A DNA stretch of 64,000 bases from Nocardia jinanensis (GCF_014645735.1 NZ_BMMH01000006.1:310001-374000), one strand, 5' to 3'. Counted from the stretch's first letter, positions 1 through 8,717 are shown. Numbers and translations: made by a program. Notes: generated by a model not told the origin, from the sequence alone.

Positions 1-1001
1 TCCATGAGCAGTTCCCAGTTCTTCTCCAGGATCCGTTCCTCCCGCGGCGTCTCCGGCTTCCGCGGCGACAGCAGCCGGATCGTGCACCAGCTGACATTCG
101 GATCGTCCTTGTCCGGGACGATTGTCCAGATCTCGAAGTGGTTCGGCTCGGTGACCAGCATGGTGCCGGGATAGACCGTGTAGTTCGCCAGCGAGTAGTC
201 ACGGACGTCGAAGCTGTCCGGGTCGGCGTCGCGCACCTCGGTGATCGCCTTGCGCGCCACCACCAGCCGCCACGACCGGCCGACCGGGTCGAAGGCGGTG
301 ATATTGCCTTCCAGGTAGTTGCACACTGTCTTGGTGTGCAACTGACACAGGTGGTAGGAGTCCTGCACACCGTCCACGGCGATCTTCCAGTTCATGCCCA
401 GCCGCCAGGTCTCCTTGCGGACCTGATGGGAATCGGTCATCCCGGTATCGGCGACCTCGGCGTCGTGCTTGGCGCCGAGTACCGCGGCGATATCCAGTTC
501 CGCGCCCACCGTCGGCACCACCCAGACCAGCCCGTGCCGCACCTCGCACGGGAACTCGACCAGTCCGTATTCGGAGCGGTCCATCCCCTGGAAGCCGTCG
601 GCGTGCGGCAACCCGCGCAGCGACCCATCCTTGCCGTAGGACCAGTTGTGATACGGACAAGCGAACACCCGCTTACAGCCCGACTCACCGAACTCGACCT
701 TCGACCCACGGTGCCGGCACACATTCGAAAAGGCCTTCACACTGCCGTCGTTCTGCTTCACCACCAGCAGCGGGGTGCCGATCAGCTCGGTAGTGAGGAA
801 ATCGCCGGACTTCTGCAGTTCGTCGACATGAGCCACGATATGCGGAAACCGGCGCACCACATCGCGTTCCTTGGCGGCCAACTCCGGGTCGTCGAACACC
901 GAGAACGGCACACGGAGCAGATCGTCCGCGTAGTCGGTGGTGTCGTTGTCCACATGGGCGATCAGTCGCTGGGTGAGCCTGATCTTCTCCTCGCGCTCCA
1001 T
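1..1001 (-). CDS. Rieske [2Fe-2S] ring-hydroxylating oxygenase, large subunit (C-terminus cut by window edge)
   Basis: An open frame runs from an ATG at 1001 to the window edge, giving 333 residues. The Rieske centre is complete: Cys95-x-His97, then 17 residues, then Cys115-x2-His118. A mononuclear iron motif follows (DGVQDSYHLCQLH), with the Asp and two His ligands expected of the catalytic domain. This is the terminal oxygenase component of an aromatic or alicyclic ring hydroxylase in the cytoplasm; family members need a separate reductase, which is not visible here. It is divergent from the TetR gene at 1080, which probably controls it. The substrate cannot be read from the sequence. The C-terminal part lies outside the window. 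Confidence 0.92.
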   Translation of the reverse strand, partial: MEREEKIRLTQRLIAHVDNDTTDYADDLLRVPFSVFDDPELAAKERDVVRRFPHIVAHVDELQKSGDFLTTELIGTPLLVVKQNDGSVKAFSNVCRHRGSKVEFGESGCKRVFACPYHNWSYGKDGSLRGLPHADGFQGMDRSEYGLVEFPCEVRHGLVWVVPTVGAELDIAAVLGAKHDAEVADTGMTDSHQVRKETWRLGMNWKIAVDGVQDSYHLCQLHTKTVCNYLEGNITAFDPVGRSWRLVVARKAITEVRDADPDSFDVRDYSLANYTVYPGTMLVTEPNHFEIWTIVPDKDDPNVSWCTIRLLSPRKPETPREERILEKNWELLM

Positions 1002-1079
1002 TCACCGAGAATGACACATACAACAAATCTTGTCTAGCGTCTTATCTAAAGCCGTTCGATTGATCGAGTTCTTGATACG

Positions 1080-1724
1080 GTGCGATACGTGACAGCGAGC
1101 AGCGCGAAGACGGTGAGCGGAACCGACCCCCGGTCGGCCATTCTGGCCGCGGCGGAATCATGCTTCGCCCGCTACGGCATCACCAAGACCACGATGGAGG
1201 ACGTGGCCCGCGCCGCGTCGGTCTCCCGGGCCACGGTGTATCGCTACTTCACCGACCGCGACTCCCTGGTCACCGAATCCGTGACTCGCCGGGCCCGGGC
1301 GAACCTGGGTCCGGCCCGCGCCTATATCGCGCGCTGGCCGAGCATCGAAGAGAAGCTGGTCGAAGGAATTTGCGAGGACATCCGCAAAGGCATGCTCGAC
1401 CCGATGATGCACCGCCTGGTGTCACCGGAGGAGATGATCCTGTCCTCCCAGCTGCTCACCGATTCCGGGCGCGCGGTCGAACTCACCTACGAATTGTGGG
1501 AACCGGTACTCGCCGCCGCGCAGCAGGCCGGTGAGCTCCGGCCGGAGCTGGATCTACGCCTGGTCTGCGAATGGATTTCCGAGATCGAGATCATGTACAT
1601 CAGCCGGGCCGACACGGAAGCGAGCTCGCTCGACCGGGTCCGGGCGAAGATCCGCACTTTCGTGGCCCCCGCCCTGATCAAAAGCCCCACAGAGCACGGT
1701 CGAGAAGTGCGAACCCCTCGCTGA
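1080..1724 (+). CDS. TetR/AcrR family transcriptional regulator
   Basis: This 214-residue protein has a TetR helix-turn-helix near residues 38-62 (KTTMEDVARAASVSRATVYR), followed by a helical ligand-binding domain with no close relative I can name. Two GTG starts are possible (1080, 1089); the first gives the longer frame and neither has a strong ribosome site. The gene is divergent from the Rieske oxygenase, 78 bp apart, so the most economical reading is a repressor of that oxygenase and of itself. The intergenic stretch contains a short ACAA-N3-TTGT inverted repeat at 1022-1032 that could be part of the operator, but this is weak. Confidence 0.9.
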   Translation: MRYVTASSAKTVSGTDPRSAILAAAESCFARYGITKTTMEDVARAASVSRATVYRYFTDRDSLVTESVTRRARANLGPARAYIARWPSIEEKLVEGICEDIRKGMLDPMMHRLVSPEEMILSSQLLTDSGRAVELTYELWEPVLAAAQQAGELRPELDLRLVCEWISEIEIMYISRADTEASSLDRVRAKIRTFVAPALIKSPTEHGREVRTPR

Positions 1725-2211
1725 CCGTTGCGCCGGGGCCGACCCGAGTAGCGGAACGCCCGCCGACCACGACTGCCGCGCGGGTTCGGCCGGCCGCCGG
1801 CGCCCTTTACCGCGCGGTCGGCGATACCGGTCCGCACAAGTGTCGCCGCGCCCGACGACGAGCCACGTTCAGCGCATATCGATTCATGCCACTCGATTCC
1901 ATCTCGCTATGACCGCGGGTCGCGAATCGCTCCGCCGCATACGAGAACCAACCCACCCGAATCCCTACCCGAACGCGCAGAGGAGATTGCGCCGCTGCCG
2001 GACAACCTATTTCGACATAGGCGTGCCCCGGCGGCCACTCTGCGGACAAATTACGATTGACGTCATTCGTTGCATGAAGTATCTTCTGCTGTGAATTGGA
2101 GCACTTTTCAGTCGGCTGCTCCGACACGGCGACCGCGTCGATTCGATCCCTTCGACCCGGCCCAGCGGCAGCACAGGAACACCCTCAGTACTCGACAGTG
2201 GAGTCCCCTGG
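1725..2211. other. Non-coding stretch before the ferredoxin/P450 genes
   Basis: About 490 bp with no convincing gene. Possible frames read as low-complexity Arg/Pro-rich translations with stops in the other frames. It must carry the promoter for the leader ORF, ferredoxin and P450, but I cannot point to a clear -10/-35 pair. It has none of the WWWGGW-N3-WCCWWA operators found further downstream. Confidence 0.5.
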
Positions 2212-2322
2212 ATGAATCTCGAAGACACACCCGTCAGAACCATCACGACCGGATCGGTCCCGTTGTCCCGGCTCCTTACACCCGACGAGGCGCTGAGGCC
2301 CACCCGGCGTCGTCCGGCATGA
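2212..2322 (+). CDS. Possible 36-residue leader ORF overlapping the ferredoxin start
   Basis: An ATG at 2212, with GGAG 8 bases upstream, opens a 36-codon frame. Its TGA overlaps the ferredoxin ATG as ATGA (2319-2322). The same ATGA geometry joins the ferredoxin to the P450, so the three would be translationally coupled. The peptide is Arg/Pro/Thr-rich and matches no family I know. It could be a coupling leader or a chance frame; the ribosome site and exact overlap favour the first, but only moderately. Confidence 0.4.
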   Translation: MNLEDTPVRTITTGSVPLSRLLTPDEALRPTRRRPA

Positions 2323-2561
2323 GCACCATCCCCGTCCGCGTCGTCGTTGATCGCACCGCTTGCGCGGGCCACGGCATGTGCTATTCCGTGGCGCCGTCCC
2401 TCGTCGAATGCGACGAACAGGGTGACCCGGTGGTCCTGCTGGATCCCGTTCCCGACACCCACCGCGGCGACGCCGATCGAGCCGTCGCCGTCTGCCCCGA
2501 ACGTGCGCTCTCGCTGGCGTATACGGCCCCACCCCCTGTTTCCGAGGAACCATTGCGATGA
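2319..2561 (+). CDS. P450-associated small ferredoxin (CxxHxxC-CP type)
   Basis: An 80-residue acidic ferredoxin of the single-cluster kind that accompanies actinobacterial P450s. The cluster motif is CAGHGMC near residues 14-20, with a final CP near residue 60. His replaces the Cys found at the fourth position of classical clusters, which is usual in this family and gives a [3Fe-4S] or atypical [4Fe-4S] centre. It should pass electrons from an unlinked reductase to the P450 that follows; the two genes overlap by ATGA at 2558. I chose the ATG at 2319 because the frame upstream is not protein-like and the cluster then sits at the usual distance from the N-terminus. Confidence 0.85.
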   Translation: MSTIPVRVVVDRTACAGHGMCYSVAPSLVECDEQGDPVVLLDPVPDTHRGDADRAVAVCPERALSLAYTAPPPVSEEPLR

Positions 2562-3790
2562 CAAATGCCGCCGAAATACCCGCCGACCTCGTAGTCGACT
2601 TCGATATCTACGATCCGTCCCTCGCTTTCCCGGTCGATACCCTCCAGGAGCGTGTGGCCGAACTCGCCCGCACGGGACCGGTCGTCTACTCCGCCGCCCA
2701 CGGCGGCCATTGGATCGTGACCCGGTACAAAGAGATCCACGAGGTCCTACGCGATCCGGAGACCTTTTCGAGTCACCCGAACAATCTGGTCACCACAACG
2801 GCCGGTTTCGGCAAGTTCCTCCCGCTCGAACTGGATCCGCCCGAGCACACCGGCTACCGCCTGGCGCTGCAGCCGTTGTTCAGCCCGATCCGTATGAAAG
2901 CGCTGGAGCACGATATCCGCGCAGTTGTCAACGAGCTCATCGACGATTTCGCGAGCCGGGGCCGGGCCGAGTTCATCACCGAGTTCGCCCACGAACTACC
3001 CACTCGTGTCTTCCTGGCGCTGATGGGCTGGCCGCTCGAAGATGCCCCGCTGTTCACCGACTCCACCGACATCCTCCTCACCGGAATTCCCGGGGCCGGC
3101 GAGGAGGAATCGAACCGGGCCCGGGGCGAGGCGGCCGGGCAGATGCTGAGCTACTTCCAGTCCATGATCGACCAGCGCCGGCAGCATCCCGGTGACGACA
3201 TCACCTCGCAGATCATCGGCACCGAGTTCGCATTGCACGACGGAAAGCGTCTGCTCACCGACGAAGAACTCAACCGGATGTTCTTCCTGCTGCTCATCGC
3301 CGGGCTGCACACCGTCCAGGGATCGTTGGCCTGGAGCATCATCCACCTGGTACACAACCCCGATCAGCGCCGGGAGATCATCGACGATCCCGATGTCATT
3401 CCGCAGGCGGTCGAGGAGATCCTGCGCATCGAGGCCGCGGTCGTCCCCGGCCGTCGAGCGACCCGGGCAACCGATCTCGGCGGGGTCAGTATCGCCGAGG
3501 GCGACCAATTGATCTTGATGCTGTGTTCGGCCAACCGTGACGGCGCGGAATTCGACGAGCCCTCCGAGCTCCGGATCGACCGGCTGCCGAACCGCCACCT
3601 GTCCTTCGGCGCGGGAGCGCACCGTTGCCTCGGATCCCATCTCGCCCGCCTCGAACTCAGGCTGGCGCTGGAGGAGATCCACCGGCGGATCCCGGACTAC
3701 GATCTCGTCCCCGATGACGCCCCGGTGCTCCATGCCAGCCAGGTGCGGGGCTGCACACGACTGCCGATCACCTTCACTCCCGCTTCCTGA
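2558..3790 (+). CDS. Cytochrome P450 with His in place of the I-helix acid
   Basis: A soluble bacterial class I P450 of 410 residues. The heme-binding loop FGAGAHRCLG places the thiolate ligand at Cys357, and the K-helix ExxR is present (EILR). The I-helix reads AGLHTV: Thr252 is kept, but the acid normally before it is His251. In most P450s this acid/alcohol pair delivers protons for O2 splitting, so the change is notable and could alter chemistry or substrate. Electrons should come from the ferredoxin just upstream. It is distinct from the CYP108-like P450 at 34.2 kb. A hairpin terminator follows. Confidence 0.95.
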   Translation: MTNAAEIPADLVVDFDIYDPSLAFPVDTLQERVAELARTGPVVYSAAHGGHWIVTRYKEIHEVLRDPETFSSHPNNLVTTTAGFGKFLPLELDPPEHTGYRLALQPLFSPIRMKALEHDIRAVVNELIDDFASRGRAEFITEFAHELPTRVFLALMGWPLEDAPLFTDSTDILLTGIPGAGEEESNRARGEAAGQMLSYFQSMIDQRRQHPGDDITSQIIGTEFALHDGKRLLTDEELNRMFFLLLIAGLHTVQGSLAWSIIHLVHNPDQRREIIDDPDVIPQAVEEILRIEAAVVPGRRATRATDLGGVSIAEGDQLILMLCSANRDGAEFDEPSELRIDRLPNRHLSFGAGAHRCLGSHLARLELRLALEEIHRRIPDYDLVPDDAPVLHASQVRGCTRLPITFTPAS

Positions 3791-3796
3791 TGTCGA

Positions 3797-3832
3797 CCGG
3801 GAGGCGCGACTGCCCATCGTCGCCCCTCCCGG
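3797..3832 (+). terminator. Hairpin terminator after the P450
   Basis: CCGGGAGG (3797-3804) pairs with CCTCCCGG (3825-3832), and inside it GCGAC pairs with GTCGC (3806-3810 with 3819-3823). The hairpin begins 6 bases after the P450 stop codon. No U-tract follows, which is normal for high-GC actinobacteria. Confidence 0.6.
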
Positions 3833-4021
3833 CGCATTTCCGTGCTTCATCAAAGGAACAGGTCGGCCGAAAGAGGACCAGGTGAGCCTTCGTTCGGCAC
3901 TCCGCCGGTCCGTGCCGATCCTTCCGTTCCGCCTCGAACGTAGCGCGCTCCGCGCCGGCAGTGGGGGCACAGCAGCGCCCCGACGTTCGTCGGCAACCGA
4001 CCGGGTCGGCGCCGCGGCCGT

Positions 4022-4290
4022 GCGTGCGAAGATATCCCGACACCCGCCACCGCCTTCCTGGAAGCCATGGGCGCCCTCCGTTGGGACGGCTTCGGCAATC
4101 CGCTGCCGTCCGTATGGGTCTCCCCCATCCGACCTGTGCAGTCTCTCGTTCGTCGGCCGCGCCGATGGGATCGGCCTGGCCGTCGAGGAGATCGTGCACC
4201 GCGCGTGGGACTTCGATGGCCTCGACCGTCTCTACGCGAGCCTGGTCGACCGGTTCCATGCCATACGTCCATCGACCGACCCGGAGTACT
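4022..4290 (+). pseudogene. Decayed PaaX-like regulator fragment
   Basis: Two pieces in different frames resemble PaaX-family regulators. In one frame (about 4022-4127) there is a segment with ALRWDGFGNPLPSVWVSP, which matches the PaaX central pattern of 'alr..GfG...pgvWvsP'. In the frame one base on (about 4128-4290) there is AVEEIVHRAWDFDGLDRLYA, which matches the 'WdldaLa..Y' segment. The linking region is missing and no HTH is visible upstream, so this looks like a gene with a deletion plus a frameshift. PaaX proteins repress phenylacetyl-CoA-type catabolism. The identification rests on my reading of short motifs. Confidence 0.45.
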
Positions 4291-4308
4291 GCGTTGCCCG
4301 GTGCGGTG

Positions 4309-5598
4309 TCACGGTGTCGCCGGCTCGGCGGCGGGTGGCATCGTCTCCGCGGCGGCCGTTTCCCGATGGTCGAGCCCGTAGCGGTAGGACCCCATTCCGA
4401 GCAGGCACACGACGGCGATGCCGACCATGGCCACGATGGGCACGATCCCGGCGGTATAGGAGCCGGTGAGGCCGTAGACCTGTCCCAGCAGGAACACCCC
4501 CGCCGCCGAACCCATCGCGAACAGGAAGTAGACGAACCCGAGAACCCGGCCGTAGGAGTGCTTCGGGAAGTACCGGCTCGTCATATAGGCGGCGACGTCG
4601 CCCTCGGCGCCCAGCGCTAGACCGATCAGGACGGCGCCGAGCAGCAGCACCCCGGTACTCGTCGAGGAGATCAACAGCGCCACCCCCACCCCGCACAGCG
4701 CGAACAGGATCGAGCCGATGAACGGCGCGAAGAACCTGTCGAGCAGATAGCCCACCACGAGCCTGGCCCCGACCGAGGACAGACTGAGCACCGACAGCAC
4801 GACCACGGCAACGTCTCGGTCGATACCCTTGTCCGTCGTCATCGGAACGACCTGTGACATGAGCCCGAAGGTCGCGGTCGAGACCAGGAAGATCGCCAGG
4901 CTCAGCAACCAGAACTGGCGGTAGCCGCGGGCGATCGTCCACAACGACTCGCCGGCGACCCGCCCGGCGGCCCGCGCCTGTCGGCGCTCGTTCTCATGTG
5001 TGGGCGGCATCTTCGTGACGAAGGCGTATACCGCGGTGGGGATCATCGCGCACAACGCACCGATCACCAGGAAGGCGCCACGCCAGCCCGCCGCCTCGAG
5101 GGCCCAGTTGGCCAGGTAGGGCATGAGCACACCACAGGCACCCATCCCCGCCATCAGCAGACCCAGCGCCAACCCCCGCCGGTCGGCGAACCACGCACTG
5201 ACAACAGTGGCGTGAGCGACCGGATTCAACGCACCACCACAGGCGCCGATCACCGCACAGAGCGCGTAGAAGGCCAATCGACTGTCCGGGAGAGCAGCCA
5301 TCAACATGAGCCCGCCGCCGAATCCCACGGCCATCGGAACCGACGGCATCCGAGGACCGTACCGGTCGACCAGGATCCCCAGTCCGATGATGCTCACGCC
5401 CACCATCACGGTTTCGATCGAGAACCCGTTGCTGATGACGCTGCGACTCCAGCCGAACTCCTCGGACATGGGCTTGCCGAGAACGTTGAACAGCACGTTG
5501 ACCGTGCTGGAGCCGAAAAGAAGGGTCAAGAACCCCGTCGCGGCGTACCACCATCTGTTGAGATGCCGATCTGAGGTTGCCGGAGTCACCGCTGCCAT
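4309..5598 (-). CDS. MFS transporter, oxalate/formate-antiporter-like (monocarboxylate carrier type)
   Basis: A hydrophobic protein of 429 residues with 12 predicted membrane helices in two halves separated by a charged loop near residue 200. The first helix begins right after residue 17. Overall pattern and length fit the OFA/monocarboxylate branch of the MFS, so an organic acid is a likely substrate. I chose the ATG at 5598 because AGGA lies 8 bases upstream; the longer frame to 5694 has no site. A candidate operator (5681-5695) of the GntR regulon lies 83 bp upstream, which would tie this carrier to uptake of the ring acid. Confidence 0.85.
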   Translation of the reverse strand: MAAVTPATSDRHLNRWWYAATGFLTLLFGSSTVNVLFNVLGKPMSEEFGWSRSVISNGFSIETVMVGVSIIGLGILVDRYGPRMPSVPMAVGFGGGLMLMAALPDSRLAFYALCAVIGACGGALNPVAHATVVSAWFADRRGLALGLLMAGMGACGVLMPYLANWALEAAGWRGAFLVIGALCAMIPTAVYAFVTKMPPTHENERRQARAAGRVAGESLWTIARGYRQFWLLSLAIFLVSTATFGLMSQVVPMTTDKGIDRDVAVVVLSVLSLSSVGARLVVGYLLDRFFAPFIGSILFALCGVGVALLISSTSTGVLLLGAVLIGLALGAEGDVAAYMTSRYFPKHSYGRVLGFVYFLFAMGSAAGVFLLGQVYGLTGSYTAGIVPIVAMVGIAVVCLLGMGSYRYGLDHRETAAAETMPPAAEPATP

Positions 5599-5680
5599 TC
5601 GCCTGTCCTTCTGCTGAAACGATCCGTCACGCACGCCGCTCCACTGAAGATCAGTGGCCGCCGTCACACCGATAACAGCA

Positions 5681-5695
5681 TATGGACAGTCCAAA
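5681..5695. promoter_or_regulatory. Candidate GntR/FadR-type operator 1 (MFS promoter)
   Basis: TATGGA-CAG-TCCAAA. It fits the WWWGGW-N3-WCCWWA pattern shared by nine sites in this window. It lies upstream of the MFS gene on the minus strand and has GGA/TCC half-sites instead of GGT/ACC. Confidence 0.5.
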
Positions 5696-5779
5696 GTAAA
5701 TATCGGACCTACAGCACCGGCCCTTCGAGCACGGGTGTGACATGTTGCCCCCGAACGACGAAAACGCTACTGTTATGCA

Positions 5780-5794
5780 AATGGTCAGTCCTAA
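5780..5794. promoter_or_regulatory. Candidate GntR/FadR-type operator 2 (badI-like operon promoter)
   Basis: AATGGT-CAG-TCCTAA, 50 bp before the start of the BadI-like gene. It is one of nine sites with the same spacing and core. Confidence 0.6.
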
Positions 5795-5844
5795 TGACCA
5801 CAATTCGAACGTGCTGTTCAGCACAGGAAGGACACCGAAGTCTG

Positions 5845-6639
5845 ATGGCCGAATTCACCGACATCACCTACGAGGTCGACAAGGGGCTGGCCTGGATCAC
5901 CATCAACCGGCCGGAGCGTTATAACGCGTTCCGGGCGCAGACCGTCGACGAGCTGGTGTTCGCCTTCAAGCAGGCGTGGGCCAGCAGTGAAGTCGGAGTG
6001 GTCGCGCTGACCGGCGCCGGCGACAAGGCGTTCTGCGCCGGCGGTGACCAGAAACAGCGCATGGAGACCGGCGATTACGGCCCCTCCGCCAGCGGCCTGT
6101 TCGAGGTCGAGGCACTGCACCGGGTCATCCGGGACACCCCCAAACCGGTGATCGCCGCCGTCAACGGTCTCGCCATCGGTGGCGGACACGTGCTACACGT
6201 GCTGTGTGATCTCACCATCGCCGCCGACACCGCGCAGTTCGGCCAGAACGGCCCCCGCGTCGGCTCATTCGACGCCGGCCTGGGCTCCGGCTACCTCGCC
6301 CGTGTCGTCGGGGAGAAGCGGGCCCGCGAGATCTGGTTCATGCTGCGGCGCCTCTCGGCGGAGGAAGCCCTGGACTGGGGTCTGGTCAACAAGGTCGTAC
6401 CGGCCGCCGATCTGAAGGCCGAGGTCCGCGCCTGGGCCGATCAGATGCTCGACTTCTCCCCCACCTCGCTCAAGGTGCTCAAACAGTCCATGAACACCGA
6501 TACCGAGCATTTCGTCAGCATCGGCACCATGGCCTACTCGACGCTCGAGATCTTCGGCGAGACCCCCGAGGCCCGCGAGGGCATCGCCGCGTTCAACGAA
6601 AAGCGCAAACCGGACTTCTCCCCCTACCGGGGCAAATGA
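5845..6639 (+). CDS. badI: 2-ketocyclohexanecarboxyl-CoA hydrolase-like ring-cleaving crotonase (BadI-like)
   Basis: A crotonase-fold protein of 264 residues that reads closest to BadI. Shared features are CAGGDQ near residue 66, GGGHVL, CDLTIAAD, the FGQNGPRVGSFDAGLGS stretch, VVGEKRAREIW, and a C-terminal MNTDTEHF and EKRKPDF. BadI hydrolyses the 2-ketocyclohexanecarboxyl-CoA ring to pimelyl-CoA, the same retro-Dieckmann chemistry that MenB runs in reverse. I chose the ATG at 5845 because the frame upstream runs through the promoter. It leads an operon with an acyl-CoA dehydrogenase (1 bp gap) and a dienoyl-CoA reductase-like SDR, under operator 5780-5794. MenB itself is a less likely reading. 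Confidence 0.8.
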   Translation: MAEFTDITYEVDKGLAWITINRPERYNAFRAQTVDELVFAFKQAWASSEVGVVALTGAGDKAFCAGGDQKQRMETGDYGPSASGLFEVEALHRVIRDTPKPVIAAVNGLAIGGGHVLHVLCDLTIAADTAQFGQNGPRVGSFDAGLGSGYLARVVGEKRAREIWFMLRRLSAEEALDWGLVNKVVPAADLKAEVRAWADQMLDFSPTSLKVLKQSMNTDTEHFVSIGTMAYSTLEIFGETPEAREGIAAFNEKRKPDFSPYRGK

Positions 6640-6640
6640 C

Positions 6641-7777
6641 GTGCAGTTCTCCGCAGAACAACGCGAGTTCGCGGCGGCGGTAGCCGACTACTGCCGCCGC
6701 GATCTGGCGACGGTGGCTCAGCGCGATACCCGGACCGAGGGCGGCACCCTCGCCAACAGCCCACAGGTGCTGGCCGATATGGCACGCAGCGGCTGGCTCG
6801 GAGTCTCGCTACCCGAGAAGTACGGCGGCGGCGGGGCCGGCTTCGTCGACGAGTGCCTCTTCCTGGAGGAATCGGCGCGCGGGCTCGCGCCCATCACCGC
6901 CTACTCCACCGGACTGACCGCGGCGCAGACGTACCTGCGCTGGGGCAGCGAGGAGCAGAAGAAGACCGTCGGCGCGAACATCACCGCCGGCCGCCTCGAG
7001 GCGATCGCGCTGAGCGAGCCCGGTGCGGGCTCGGATCTTGCCGGCCTGCGGGTCACCGCCCGGCGCGACGGCGACCGCTACCTGATCAACGGGCAGAAGA
7101 CCTGGATATCGGCAGCGCATATCGCCGAGCACATCTTGGTGCTCGCGCGCGAGGACTCCTCGGGCACCAGGCACCAGGGCATGACCCTGCTCATGGTTGC
7201 GACCTCCGCGCCCGGCCTGACCATCCGCGGCATCGAGACGATGGAGCCCCGCACCTGCAACGACATCTTTTTCACCGATGTCGAGGTCCCCCTCTCCGCC
7301 GTCGTGGGTGAGCCTCGCGACGCCTGGAAACAGCTTATGCGCGGGCTGAGCATCGAACGCCTGATCATCGCCGCTATGAGTGTGGGCGCCGCCCGGCGCG
7401 CACTCGATGATGTCATCGCCTACACCCGGGAACGGGAGCAGTTCGGCCGACCCTTGGCCGCCAATCAGGCACTGCGCCACCGCATCGCCGATATCGCTAC
7501 CGATGTCGAGCTGTCCCGTGTCTTCGTCTACGACGTCGCGGCCAAGATCGACGCCGGGCTCGAGAGCGATCTGGCCCGGGAGAGCGCAATGGCCAAAATG
7601 CGCTGCACCGAGGTCGCCAAACACGCGACCCTCGAGGCGATGCAGATGATGGGCGGGTACGGCTACGCCCGCGAGTACGGCATGGAGGGCCAGGTTCGTC
7701 GCGCCCTCGCACCCCCGATCTACGGCGGTGCCAACGAGATTCAACGCGAAATCATCGCCAAGACCATCGGCCTGTGA
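6641..7777 (+). CDS. Acyl-CoA dehydrogenase
   Basis: A full-length 378-residue FAD-dependent acyl-CoA dehydrogenase. It shows LSEPGAGSDLAG (FAD/substrate loop, near residue 126), TWISAA, the ARREQFGRP-like segment (REREQFGRPLAANQ), MQMMGGYGY, and a C-terminal IYGGANEIQREIIAKTIG. The Glu in the usual 'Y.GT.EIQ' position is replaced by the YGGANEI form, seen in some short/branched-chain members. The GTG start lies 1 bp after the upstream stop. Next to BadI it may oxidise pimelyl-CoA-type or cyclohexanecarboxyl-CoA-type esters (AliB role). The substrate is inferred from context only. Confidence 0.9.
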   Translation: MQFSAEQREFAAAVADYCRRDLATVAQRDTRTEGGTLANSPQVLADMARSGWLGVSLPEKYGGGGAGFVDECLFLEESARGLAPITAYSTGLTAAQTYLRWGSEEQKKTVGANITAGRLEAIALSEPGAGSDLAGLRVTARRDGDRYLINGQKTWISAAHIAEHILVLAREDSSGTRHQGMTLLMVATSAPGLTIRGIETMEPRTCNDIFFTDVEVPLSAVVGEPRDAWKQLMRGLSIERLIIAAMSVGAARRALDDVIAYTREREQFGRPLAANQALRHRIADIATDVELSRVFVYDVAAKIDAGLESDLARESAMAKMRCTEVAKHATLEAMQMMGGYGYAREYGMEGQVRRALAPPIYGGANEIQREIIAKTIGL

Positions 7778-7817
7778 CCGGCTTGCCGGCCAGGCCCATC
7801 GGACAACGAGGTACACG

Positions 7818-8717
7818 ATGACCGATCACCCGACCTTCTCCCCGGACCTGCTCTCCGGCAAACGCATCCTCATCACCGGAGGCGGCACCGGCCTGGGCCG
7901 CGGGGTCGCCCGACACCTGGTCGACCACGGTGCCGAGGTGCACCTGTGGGGACGTCGTGAAACCATCCTGGCCGAGGCCGCGCAGGAGGCGTCGGCCGGG
8001 CGCGAGGGGGCAGTGCACTATCACACCGTCGACGTGCGCGACTACGACAACGTCGACGAGACGATGGGCCGGATCTGGGACGAGCACGGTCCGTTGACCG
8101 GCGTCCTGAACAACGCGGCGGCCAACTTCATCGCCCAGACCGAAGAGCTGAGCCCGCGTGCTTTCTCGGCGATCACCGGCACCGTGATGAACGGCTCCTT
8201 CCACACCACACATGCCGCGGGCAAGCGCTGGATCGCCGAGGGACTGCGCGGCAGTGTGCTGTCCACCCTCACCACCTGGGTGTGGACCGGCTCGGCATTC
8301 GTCGTGCCCTCGGCCATGGCCAAGGCCGCCGTACATTCGATGACCATGTCGCTGGCCGTGGAATGGGCCAAGTACGGAATTCGGATCAACGCGGTCGCAC
8401 CCGGGCCGATACCCACCGATTACGCGTGGGAGATGCTCAACCCCACTGATAAGAGTTCGGTGGGCGCCACCCAGGCGGACCAGATCCCGGCCGGTCGTAC
8501 CGGCACCGTCGAGGAGCTGGCCAATCTCACGATGTTCCTGCTCTCGGATGCGTGCGACTACCTGACCGGCCAGACCATCGCCATGGACGGCGGTCAGATG
8601 CTGGCGGGGCCGGGTACTTTCGCCGGGCTGACCAGCCTTACCAATGCGGACTGGAAGCAGATCAAAGAGACCAGCAAGGCGGCGTCCGAGGCCAGCAAGG
8701 CTCAGCGAACGGTGTGA
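7818..8717 (+). CDS. SDR oxidoreductase, 2,4-dienoyl-CoA reductase (DECR1)-like
   Basis: A Rossmann-fold SDR of 299 residues with TGGGTGLGRG near residue 17 and LNNAAANF near residue 97. The catalytic YxxxK of classical SDRs is missing: the segment reads VVPSAMAKAAV, keeping Lys but with Ser/Ala where Tyr would be. This matches mitochondrial DECR1-type 2,4-dienoyl-CoA reductases, which also lack the Tyr and have the same PGPI motif after the sheet. It probably reduces conjugated dienoyl-CoAs formed while an unsaturated side chain passes through beta-oxidation. GAGG lies 7 bases before the ATG. It is the last gene of the BadI-like operon and is followed by a strong terminator. Confidence 0.85.
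   Translation: MTDHPTFSPDLLSGKRILITGGGTGLGRGVARHLVDHGAEVHLWGRRETILAEAAQEASAGREGAVHYHTVDVRDYDNVDETMGRIWDEHGPLTGVLNNAAANFIAQTEELSPRAFSAITGTVMNGSFHTTHAAGKRWIAEGLRGSVLSTLTTWVWTGSAFVVPSAMAKAAVHSMTMSLAVEWAKYGIRINAVAPGPIPTDYAWEMLNPTDKSSVGATQADQIPAGRTGTVEELANLTMFLLSDACDYLTGQTIAMDGGQMLAGPGTFAGLTSLTNADWKQIKETSKAASEASKAQRTV

Noticed and set aside
2070..2318. Ferredoxin extended upstream to 2070
   Set aside because: P450 ferredoxins of this type are about 60-80 residues and the extra part is His/Arg/Pro-rich without structure.
5599..5694. Longer MFS start at 5694
   Set aside because: It would run through operator 5681-5695 and has no ribosome site; AGGA before 5598 is better.
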